Assembly: GCA_023423795.1 (NCBI GenBank)
Contig: JAFAEX010000307.1
Span: forward strand, 1-15,635
Direction: 5' to 3'
DNA: 15,635 nucleotides
Source of the DNA: Chloroflexota bacterium
GTDB taxonomy: Bacteria > Chloroflexota > Chloroflexia > Thermomicrobiales > UBA6265
Part shown: positions 6,135 through 13,363 of the stretch, in pieces
Position numbering within the stretch: the first letter of the stretch is position 1
Layout: each line of letters opens with the position of its first letter
Made by a program: the position numbers and the translations under genes
Notes under the pieces: model-generated
What the model was told of the DNA's origin: nothing
The model's input: the letters and a program-made list of their open reading frames with translations, nothing else
Database searches by the model: none

Positions 6135-7808
6135 ATGAGCCGCTCCCCCGCCGATGAAGCGCGCTGGCAGGCGGCCCGCGCCGAGGTGCTGGCCCGCGAC
6201 GGCCGCCGCTGCACCCGCTGCGGCGAAACGCGCGGGCTCCACGTCCACCACCTCAAAACGCGCGCCGCCGGCGGTGCGGACGATCCGGCCAACCTCGTCA
6301 CGGTCTGCTCCGGTTGCCACGCCGCAATCCATACCGGGATGCAGATGCGGATCGGCGAAGGCGCGATCCGCGGCTGGGGCCGCCGCATCGCCCGGCTCCT
6401 GCCCGGCGGCGGCGCGTTGCCGGAGGACCTCGCCGGCATCGAGACCGCGCTCGCCGTGCTCGGCAAGTCCGGGTTCCGCGAAGGGCAACTCCCGATCGTG
6501 CTGGCCGCCCTGCGCGGCGAATCGCTGCTGGTCGTGCAACCGACCGGATTCGGCAAAAGCCTCTGCTTCCAGGCGCCCGCGCTGCTCGCGGAGCGCCCGA
6601 CCGTCGTCCTCTCTCCGCTCAAGGCGCTCATGCACGATCAGGTCGCCGCCCTCACCGCGGCGAAGATCCCGGCCACGCAGATCACCAGCGACCTCGGCGC
6701 GCGGGAAAAGGCCCTGCGTCTGCGGCTGATCGACGAGGACGGGTTCCGCCTCGTCTACGTCGCCCCGGAACGCTTCGACCCGGCCGCCGTGCGCGATCCG
6801 GCCGAGATCGACCGGCTCGCCGCCATCCGCCCGGCCTACCTCGTCGTGGATGAGGCGCACTGCGTCGATCGCTGGGGCGACGACTTCCGCCCTGCCTACG
6901 GGCGCATCGCCGAAATCCGTCGCCGGCTCGGCGACCCGCCCGTGCTGGCCTTCACCGCCACCGCCAGCGCGCCGATGCAGGAGCGCATCCTGCGTTCGCT
7001 CGGCGTCCCGGACGCTCGGGTGTTCGTCGCCGACGTCGATCGCCCCAACATCGCCCTCGTCCGCGCCGCGCTGGCCGCCCCGGACCAGCGCCTGGCCGCC
7101 GCCGAGCGGCTGATGGACCGCGCCCGCGCCGAGGGCGGCCGGATGCTCGTCTTCGTCCCCAGCCTGAAGATGGGCGACGAACTCTCGGCCGCCTTCGCCG
7201 CCCGAGGGCGCGACGTCCCCTTCTACCACGGCCAGTTGCCGGCCACCGTCCGCGAAGATCTGCTGGCGCGCATGACCGGGCGGCTCGACCCGCCGCTCGA
7301 CGTGCTGCTGTGCACCAACGCCTTCGGCATGGGCGTGGACATCCCCGACATCCGGGTCGTGCTCCACTGGGCGATGCCCGGTTCGGTGGAGGACTACGCG
7401 CAGGAGATCGGCCGCGCCGGGCGGGACGGTCACCCGTCGCTCGCCGTGCTCTACGACTGGCCGGGCGGCCGCTCCCTGCGCCGGTTCATGGTGGAGCGCG
7501 GCAGCCAGCACGCCCGCCCCGGCGTGGATGCCGACGTCCTCTTCGCCCGCCGCCGCGACGACTTCGAGACCTTCGCCCGGCTGCTGGGCGACCGGCGCGG
7601 CTGTTTCCGCCGGGCGATGCTGGCCTGCTTCCGGCGCGAATCCCCGTCGCCGCAACCGCTGGCGGTGCGGCTGCTCGAATTCCTGTTCGGCGAGCGCCGC
7701 CGCGTCGATCGCGCCGGGTTCTGCTGCGACGCCTGCCACCCCGATCGCGCCGCCCGCGCACTCGGCTTCGCGGACCGCCGCCATTGGGCCGCCCAGGAGC
7801 GCGCCTGA
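6135..7808 (+). CDS. HNH nuclease domain fused to a RecQ-type ATP-dependent DNA helicase
   Basis: A 557-residue fusion. Residues 10-66 form an HNH domain: C26 and C29, HVHH at 36-39 (H38/H39 the catalytic region), N53, then C58-x2-C61-H62 and H66. From about 100 a superfamily 2 RecQ helicase core follows: motif 0 FREGQ (114-118), Walker A QPTGFGKS (135-142), DEAHC (239-243) with the aromatic loop DRWGDDFRPAY, motif III AFTATA (272-277), motif V TNAFGMGVDIPDIR (394-407) and motif VI QEIGRAGRDG (423-432). A residual zinc-type segment (C490-FRR, then CCDAC at 530-534) ends the protein; the RQC winged helix and HRDC domains of full-length RecQ are absent. Helicase and nuclease activities are expected but not proven. 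The ATG at 6135 keeps the whole HNH domain although no clear ribosome site precedes it. The neighbouring glycosylase suggests a DNA repair or DNA defence role. Confidence 0.9.
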   Translation: MSRSPADEARWQAARAEVLARDGRRCTRCGETRGLHVHHLKTRAAGGADDPANLVTVCSGCHAAIHTGMQMRIGEGAIRGWGRRIARLLPGGGALPEDLAGIETALAVLGKSGFREGQLPIVLAALRGESLLVVQPTGFGKSLCFQAPALLAERPTVVLSPLKALMHDQVAALTAAKIPATQITSDLGAREKALRLRLIDEDGFRLVYVAPERFDPAAVRDPAEIDRLAAIRPAYLVVDEAHCVDRWGDDFRPAYGRIAEIRRRLGDPPVLAFTATASAPMQERILRSLGVPDARVFVADVDRPNIALVRAALAAPDQRLAAAERLMDRARAEGGRMLVFVPSLKMGDELSAAFAARGRDVPFYHGQLPATVREDLLARMTGRLDPPLDVLLCTNAFGMGVDIPDIRVVLHWAMPGSVEDYAQEIGRAGRDGHPSLAVLYDWPGGRSLRRFMVERGSQHARPGVDADVLFARRRDDFETFARLLGDRRGCFRRAMLACFRRESPSPQPLAVRLLEFLFGERRRVDRAGFCCDACHPDRAARALGFADRRHWAAQERA

Positions 7809-7900
7809 TTCGCCACCGGGCGGGCGGCGACGGCCGGGGTATCTGGGCAATCGCCATCATCCCCAGGCCGCGCTGCCCGACCTGCCCCCCAGCGCCCACT

Positions 7901-7975
7901 ACCTATTCGGCATTTATTCGATCGTGGAACTCCGCATACGTACGCGGCAAAATGACCGATTCGGGGTTTATTCGA
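7901..7975. repeat. Pair of near-identical 21-base direct repeats flanking a palindrome
   Basis: The copies at 7901-7921 and 7955-7975 begin ACC and end TTTATTCGA; they agree at 18 of 21 positions and are separated by 33 bases. The segment is clearly more AT-rich than its surroundings. It lies in the 218-base gap between the 3' ends of HNH-RecQ and the GNAT gene. With only two imperfect copies it is not a CRISPR array. It could be a binding-site pair, a recombination site or a remnant of an inserted element. Confidence 0.6.
7932..7947. repeat. 16-base palindrome CCGCATACGTACGCGG
   Basis: The sequence is a dyad with one A/C mismatch around the perfect core TACGTA. Its centre (7939.5) is nearly midway between the two 21-base direct repeats, 26-28 bases from each repeat centre. 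That gives the whole 75-base block a repeat-palindrome-repeat layout. Confidence 0.6.
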
Positions 7976-8026
7976 GAGCCCTCCCAGCCTCAGCAACCGG
8001 AACCCCGTGCTGGCCGCCCGCCCGGA

Positions 8027-8659
8027 TCAGGAACGATCCATCCCATCCGGGAAACCCGTCGCCATGGTCCACCAGTGCAACCCCCCGGCGGTCGTTCCCT
8101 CGGCGACGACGGCCAGGCCCGCCTTTTCGTAGAAGGGCACATTGCGCGTCCGGTCGGTCACGAGCCCGAGGTCCGCGTTCGCCGCCCGCGCGTCGGCAAC
8201 GAGCCGCCCGAGGAGCAGGCTGCCCAGCCCCAGGCCCTGCCGCGTGGGATCGACCCCGATCGCGCCAAGGTAGCGCCACGGTTCCGGCAACCTGTCGAGC
8301 GTTTGCGCTGCCTCCGCTTCCAGCCCGCTTAGCCGCGTCAGCCCGGCGCTCCACTCCGCGAGGGCGGCGTAGCCGAGGTCGGCGGCGTCCGTTTCGTTCA
8401 GCCGGGGTTCCGGTCGGGGCACCCAGTAGGCCACCCCGAGGGGCGGCCCGCCCGGTTCGCCGACCGCGAACGCTTCACCGAACCGGCAGGCGTGGCGCAG
8501 GTTCGCCCGAAAGAGCGGCGGGCACAAGCGCAGCCGGTCGCCGGTATCGGGGACCGCGGCAATGAAGATCGGTTCGTCGAGGAACGCGCGGGCGAGGACC
8601 GCCGCCGCCGCTTCGACCTCGGCATCGGCGCCGGACACCCGCCGAATTTCGGGGACCAT
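8027..8659 (-). CDS. GNAT family N-acetyltransferase
   Basis: A 210-residue GNAT-fold protein expected to transfer an acetyl group from acetyl-CoA to an amine; the substrate is not known. The acetyl-CoA binding motif A is LGAIGVDPTRQGLGLGSLLL (131-150) with the R-Q-G-L-G-L-G loop at 140-146. Motif B is NVPFYEKAGL (173-182), followed by a final strand with LHWWTM (194-199). The N-terminal half holds a helix typical of single-domain GNATs (VLARAFLDEP, 21-30). The start is set by GGAGGT eight bases upstream. The gene is single, with its own promoter, divergent from the histidine kinase operon and convergent with HNH-RecQ. Acetylation of a small molecule such as an antibiotic or polyamine is possible but nothing here shows it. 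Confidence 0.88.
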   Translation of the reverse strand: MVPEIRRVSGADAEVEAAAAVLARAFLDEPIFIAAVPDTGDRLRLCPPLFRANLRHACRFGEAFAVGEPGGPPLGVAYWVPRPEPRLNETDAADLGYAALAEWSAGLTRLSGLEAEAAQTLDRLPEPWRYLGAIGVDPTRQGLGLGSLLLGRLVADARAANADLGLVTDRTRNVPFYEKAGLAVVAEGTTAGGLHWWTMATGFPDGMDRS

Positions 8660-8704
8660 GCTATCGACCTCCGCCGGGCACGCTCGCGACGTCCGGTTTC
8701 CGCC

Positions 8705-8732
8705 ATCGTAGGGCCGCTTAAAGACAAATCAA
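8705..8732 (-). promoter_or_regulatory. Promoter of the GNAT gene
   Basis: Read on the minus strand, TTGATT (8732-8727; four of six to TTGACA) and TACGAT (8710-8705; four of six to TATAAT) stand 16 bases apart. The -10 ends 45 bases before the GNAT ATG. This is the best-formed sigma70-like promoter in the window and sits in a locally AT-rich patch. Confidence 0.5.
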
Positions 8733-8829
8733 GGTGTTGGGATCGAATTCGCGCCCGCGGTTGCCGGGTCGCCCGGCGCGATCGGGGCGGGTTCGGCAGT
8801 ACACCGTATCGCCGGGAAGCCGGATGGCC

Positions 8830-8835
8830 TAATCT
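8830..8835 (+). promoter_or_regulatory. Candidate -10 box (TAATCT) for the kinase operon
   Basis: TAATCT in the context GGCCTAATCTTGC is of the TAnnnT form seen before other genes here and ends 73 bases before the kinase ATG. No good -35 is found. A seven-pair GC hairpin (GCGGCGC at 8853-8859 with GCGCCGC at 8872-8878) would lie in the resulting leader, ending 30 bases before the ATG. Confidence 0.2.
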
Positions 8836-8908
8836 TGCGAACATGCGACGTGGCGGCGCATGCGCGCGGACGCGCCGCGAAGCCCGGTGGTTGGCGCAGG
8901 ATAGGGGC

Positions 8909-11900
8909 ATGACGAACGACGAACCACGCGGCGGCGAGATGTCCGGCGCCAAGCCCGTGACATCGGAGGGCGTGGCGGCGGCCGGTGATCCGGCCCTGAC
9001 CGGCCTTTCGGACCTGGCGACCCGTGGCTTTGCCGATGCCGCCGAGGCCGCAGCCGAAATCCTCCGCCTGGTCACCCTGCTGTTCGGCACGCGCACCGGC
9101 TACATCGCGCGGATCGACCCGGACGCAGGCTCCTCGACGATCGTCGCGGCCCGCAGCGAACCCGGCGGTTGCGACGTATCTCCCGGCGATCGTCACGAAC
9201 TCGGCAACACGTTTTGCAGCGCGGTCGCCGACCCGGCCGGGCCGGATACGCTGGCCATCGAGGACGTGCGGCGCGACGCGGTGTGGGCCTCCTCCCTGCC
9301 GGCGCGCGCGCTGCCGGAAGTCGGGAGTTACGTTTCGGTCGCCATCCGCCGCTCCGACGGCACGCTGGCCGGCACCCTCTGCGCGGTCGATCCGGAACCC
9401 CGCCGCTTCGGCCCCGGTCGCCTCGCGACCATGCGGGTGCTGGCGCGGCTGTACGCGACGGTCCTGGAGCGCGACGAGGAGATCGAGCGCCGCCGCCACG
9501 CCGAATCGGCGCTGCGCCAAAACGACGCCCGGTTCCGCGCCTTCGTCCGGAACAGCCCCATCCCGTTCTGGCTCAAGGACGACCACGGCCGCTACGCGCT
9601 CGCGTCGCCGCCGGCCGAGGCCGCCGCGCCGATTCCCGGCGGCTGGATCGGCCGCACCGAGGACGACGTGTTCGCGCCCGACGTGGCCGCCGTCGTCAGG
9701 GAAACCGAGCGCGAGGTGCAGCGAACCGGCCAACCCTATCAGGGCACGGAGCTGGTGCCGGACGAGCATGGCCAGCCGCGCTACTTCCACGTGGTCCGGT
9801 TTCCCGTTGTGGACGAAGCCGGCAGTCGCCATGTCGGCGGCTTCTCGATCGACGTCACCGCCGAAACCGAACTCCGGCAGCGCCTCGGCGCGAGCGAAAC
9901 GTGGTTTCGCGCGTTGATCGAGAACGCCACCGACGTGCTGATGGTGATGGACGTCGAGGCCACCGCCAGCTTCGTCAACGAGGCCGTGCGCCGCGTCCTG
10001 GGCTACGAGCCGGCGGTCTTTGTCGAGGTCCCGTTGCCCGACTTGGTTCACCCGGACGATTTGCCGCGGGTGCCGGAGTTGCTGGCCGGCGTCGTCGGGC
10101 GGCCCGGCCAGGAAGTCCGGGCCGAACTGCGGATTCGTCACGCCGACGGCACCTACCGCTGGCTCGATTTCAGCGCCCACGACCGCTCCCACGAGCCCGC
10201 CATCAGCGGCATTGTCGTTTCTGCCCGCGACGCCACCGACCGGGTGGCGGAAGACCGCGCCGAACGGATCGCCGCGGACGCCGCGCCCAGGATCGCCGCC
10301 GCTGCCGACGCCGACGCCGCGCGGATCGCCGCGCTGGCGACCGTCGCCGCGCACACCGGGGCCTTTGCCGCCGAACTCTGGACGCCCGACGAGGACGGCA
10401 CGCTCCGCCTCGGCCCGGCCTGGTATCCCGGCGCCGGTGACGTTCGGGCCTTTCACGACGCCGGCCTCGGCATGCGGCTCGGCCCCGGGGAGGGCGTGCA
10501 AGGCGCGGCGTGGGAGCGCCAGGAGCCGGTCTGGGCGTCCGGGTTCGTCGAGCGGCCCCAAACCTACCGATCGCGGGAAGCGGCCGCCCTCGGCTGGTCC
10601 AGCATCGCCGCGTTCCCGCTGGCGATCGACGGCGCGTTCGCCGGGTCCGCGCTGTTCTGGTTCGGCCCGCACGGCCCCGCCGACGTCTGGTTGACGCGGG
10701 CGATCGAGGACGCGCTCGACCGCGTCGCCCCGATGCTGGCCGCGCGCGAGCGCCAGTTCGACCTGGAGCGCAACGAACGCTGGTTCCGGGCCCTGATCGA
10801 GAACAGTTCCGACCTGCTGGCGGTCGTCGATGCCCGGGGCCGCCACGTCTTCGTCAGCCCGTCCTACGGGACGCTGCTCGGCCACCGGACGGAGGACGTC
10901 GTCGGCGCCACCATCTCCTCGCTGATCCACCCCGAGGACGTCGAGCGCGAGCGGGAAGCGTTCGCCCGCCTCGTCGCCGCTGCCGGCGCCACGATGCACG
11001 CCGAATCCCGGATCAGGACGGCCGACGGCGGCTGGCGCTGGGTGTCGTTCATCCTCCGCAACCGGCTCGACGACCCGGCCGTGCGCGGCATCGTCGTCAA
11101 CGGCCGCGACGTGACCGAGCGCAAGGAAGCCGAGCGCCGCCAGGCGGTGCTGGCGTCGGTGGTCGAGGGCGCGGCTTTCGCCATCTTCAGCGTCGATCGC
11201 GACGGGGTCGTGACCGCGTGGAACCCGGCCGCCGAAACCCAGTACGGCATCCCGGCCGCTCGGGTCGTCGGCGGTCCGCTGCCGGACCTCGCCGCGCCCG
11301 GCACGGAGGACCCGATGCCCGGCGCGATCCGGCGGGTCATCGCCGGCGAGCCGCCGCAACGGACCAACGCGCTGCACCGCGGCGACGCGAGCGATCCGCG
11401 GGCGATGGGTGTGACCGTGTCGCCGGTCCGCGCCGGGGCCGGCGGCATCATCGGCGCGTCCGTCACCGCCGTGGATATCACCGAACTGGTCCACGCCCAG
11501 CAGGAGCGGGAGCGCCTCGCCGCGCAGGAGCGGGCGGTGCTGGACGCCGCCGGCGAAGCCATGATCCTGGTCTCCCCGGAGGGCGTGCTGCTGACGGCGA
11601 ACCGCGCCTTCGGGCGCTGGTTCGACATCGACGAGACGGAGCTGGCCGGGCAGCCGTTCGCCGAGATCGAACCCGGATTGCGGCGCGCCTTCTCCGACCC
11701 CGAGGCATTCCTCGCCGCGTTCGCCGGCGCGGTGCCCGATGGCGGGCACGAGTTCGATGCCGGCCTGACCCAAACCTGGCCGGACCGCCGCGAGATCGAG
11801 GCGTCCTCCACCCCGGTTCGCGCCGCCGACGGCCACCACATCGGCCGCCTGCTTGCCCTGCGCGACGTCTCGCACGAGCGGGCGGTCGAGGCCGCCAAGA

Positions 11901-13363
11901 CCGAGTTCGTCTCCCTCGTGTCGCACGAGTTGCGCACCCCGTTGACCTCGATCAAGGGGTACACCGACCTCCTGCTCGAAGAAACCGGCGGAGTCCTCGA
12001 CGGCGAAGCCCGCGAGTTCCTCGAAATCGTCGGCGCGAACGCCGACCGGCTGGTCACCCTCGTCAGCGGCCTGCTCGAAATGTCGCGGATCGAATCCGGC
12101 CGCGTCGATGCACAGCCCGAGGCGCTGGCGCTGCAGCCGCTGGCGGCGCAGGTGATCGCCTCCATGCGGCCGCAGATCGAAGCCCGCGGCCAGACGGTGG
12201 CGCTGGAGGCGGCGCCGGACCTGCCGCCGGCCTGGGCTGACCCCGCGCTGGTGACGCAGATCCTGACCAACTTGCTGTCCAACGCCAACAAGTACACCCC
12301 GGAGGGCGGCGGCATCACCGTGCGACTCTCGCGCGACGGTGCGATGGCGTCGTGCGCCGTCGTGGACACCGGCATCGGCATGACCCCGGCCGAAACCGAA
12401 CAAGTCTTCACCCGCTTCTTCCGGGCCAGCAACCAGACGACGATGGCCACCCGCGGCACCGGTCTCGGCCTGTCCATCACCCGGTCGCTGGTCGAGTTGC
12501 TCGGCGGGACGATCTCCGTCGAAAGCGCCGCCGGAAAGGGCTCAACGTTCACCTTCACCCTGCCGCTGGCGCTGGAACGCGCGAGCGATGCCGTTGCCGC
12601 CGCTGCAACGGAAACCGCGGCCGGGATGGGCGTCGTCCTCGTCGTCGAGGACGACCCGGACACCGCGCGCCTGCTGCGCCGGGTGCTGGAGCGCGCGGGT
12701 CATCACGTGCTGGTCGCGACGACCGGCTCGGATGCGCTCGACCTCGCGGCGGTCGAGGACCCGGCGCTGATCCTGCTCGACATCGTGCTGCCGGACATCG
12801 ACGGCATGACCGTGCTCGGGCGCTTGAAGGCCGATCCCGACCTCGCCGCGATCCCGGTCATGGTCCTCTCGATGCTGCCCGACGACGGCGCGGGCCGCCG
12901 CCTCGGCGCGGTCGGCTACCTTGCCAAGCCGATCGACGAAGCCGTGCTGCTCGAACGGGTAGGGGACGCGGTCCACCCCGACCGCGACCAGCTCCTGGTC
13001 GCCGACGACGACCCGGCGCTGCGCCGCCACATCGCGACCCTGCTCCGCCGGCGCGGATTCTCGGTGCTGGAAGCGGCCGACGGCGAGGAAGCCGTCGCCA
13101 TCGCCCTGCGCGAACGGCCGGCAATGGTGCTGCTCGACATCCGCATGCCCGGCATGGGCGGGATCGAGGCGCTCCACGCCCTGCGCGACCTCGAAGAAAC
13201 CCACGACGTGCCGGTCGTGATGATGACCGCGAGCCCCACGGTCGCCGGGGACGCCCGGGAGGAGATCGAGGAGTTGGGCATCTCGGCGCTGCTGACCAAG
13301 CCGATCACGATGGACGACCTGCTGGCCGCCATCGGGAGCGCGGTCGCCGGAGACGGCCGATGA
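8909..13363 (+). CDS. Hybrid sensor histidine kinase with GAF, five PAS and two receiver domains
   Basis: A 1484-residue cytoplasmic signalling protein with no transmembrane segment. Approximate domain order: GAF (30-190), PAS (207-328), PAS (330-450), GAF (465-615), PAS (620-735), PAS (746-865), PAS (871-985), HisKA, HATPase_c, REC, REC. The phospho-acceptor is H1006 in SLVSHELRTPLTSIKGY. ATP-site motifs are the N box NLLSNANKY (N1121, N1125), G1 DTGIGM (1153-1158) and G2 GTGLGL (1183-1188). The first receiver (from about 1240) has D1291 in LLDIVLPD and K1340; the second (from about 1360) has D1410 in LLDIRMPGM and K1464. All key residues are present, so both receivers should be active. No HPt domain is seen. 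The ATG at 8909 has AGGA about eight bases upstream; the frame is open further upstream, but that part is antisense to the GNAT gene. The gene overlaps the phosphatase-regulator gene by ATGA. The signal is unknown. Confidence 0.92.
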   Translation: MTNDEPRGGEMSGAKPVTSEGVAAAGDPALTGLSDLATRGFADAAEAAAEILRLVTLLFGTRTGYIARIDPDAGSSTIVAARSEPGGCDVSPGDRHELGNTFCSAVADPAGPDTLAIEDVRRDAVWASSLPARALPEVGSYVSVAIRRSDGTLAGTLCAVDPEPRRFGPGRLATMRVLARLYATVLERDEEIERRRHAESALRQNDARFRAFVRNSPIPFWLKDDHGRYALASPPAEAAAPIPGGWIGRTEDDVFAPDVAAVVRETEREVQRTGQPYQGTELVPDEHGQPRYFHVVRFPVVDEAGSRHVGGFSIDVTAETELRQRLGASETWFRALIENATDVLMVMDVEATASFVNEAVRRVLGYEPAVFVEVPLPDLVHPDDLPRVPELLAGVVGRPGQEVRAELRIRHADGTYRWLDFSAHDRSHEPAISGIVVSARDATDRVAEDRAERIAADAAPRIAAAADADAARIAALATVAAHTGAFAAELWTPDEDGTLRLGPAWYPGAGDVRAFHDAGLGMRLGPGEGVQGAAWERQEPVWASGFVERPQTYRSREAAALGWSSIAAFPLAIDGAFAGSALFWFGPHGPADVWLTRAIEDALDRVAPMLAARERQFDLERNERWFRALIENSSDLLAVVDARGRHVFVSPSYGTLLGHRTEDVVGATISSLIHPEDVEREREAFARLVAAAGATMHAESRIRTADGGWRWVSFILRNRLDDPAVRGIVVNGRDVTERKEAERRQAVLASVVEGAAFAIFSVDRDGVVTAWNPAAETQYGIPAARVVGGPLPDLAAPGTEDPMPGAIRRVIAGEPPQRTNALHRGDASDPRAMGVTVSPVRAGAGGIIGASVTAVDITELVHAQQERERLAAQERAVLDAAGEAMILVSPEGVLLTANRAFGRWFDIDETELAGQPFAEIEPGLRRAFSDPEAFLAAFAGAVPDGGHEFDAGLTQTWPDRREIEASSTPVRAADGHHIGRLLALRDVSHERAVEAAKTEFVSLVSHELRTPLTSIKGYTDLLLEETGGVLDGEAREFLEIVGANADRLVTLVSGLLEMSRIESGRVDAQPEALALQPLAAQVIASMRPQIEARGQTVALEAAPDLPPAWADPALVTQILTNLLSNANKYTPEGGGITVRLSRDGAMASCAVVDTGIGMTPAETEQVFTRFFRASNQTTMATRGTGLGLSITRSLVELLGGTISVESAAGKGSTFTFTLPLALERASDAVAAAATETAAGMGVVLVVEDDPDTARLLRRVLERAGHHVLVATTGSDALDLAAVEDPALILLDIVLPDIDGMTVLGRLKADPDLAAIPVMVLSMLPDDGAGRRLGAVGYLAKPIDEAVLLERVGDAVHPDRDQLLVADDDPALRRHIATLLRRRGFSVLEAADGEEAVAIALRERPAMVLLDIRMPGMGGIEALHALRDLEETHDVPVVMMTASPTVAGDAREEIEELGISALLTKPITMDDLLAAIGSAVAGDGR

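Noticed and set aside
5949..7850. A 633-codon minus-strand open frame opposite HNH-RecQ
   Set aside because: It is antisense to a gene with complete helicase motifs, and no family signature is visible in the frame.
7901..7975. Minimal CRISPR array
   Set aside because: There are only two imperfect 21-base repeats, the 33-base spacer holds a palindrome, and no cas genes are present.
6135..8659. Phage-defence island
   Set aside because: HNH and RecQ domains do occur in defence systems, but no other defence, integrase or mobile gene is near. Kept only as an alternative reading of the HNH-RecQ pair.
8492..8908. Upstream extension of the kinase frame
   Set aside because: Much of it is antisense to the GNAT gene and its promoter, with no domain similarity. 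The ATG at 8909 is followed by a plausible GAF domain.
8729..12403. A 1224-codon open frame antisense to the histidine kinase
   Set aside because: It mirrors the kinase codon pattern of a high-GC genome, shows no known domain, and its translation is low-complexity Arg/Gly/Asp-rich sequence.
12352..13359. Upstream extension of the response regulator frame into the kinase gene
   Set aside because: This part is out of frame with the kinase and Arg/Gly-rich. The receiver domain starts right after the ATG at 13360, which has a ribosome site and a 4-base overlap.
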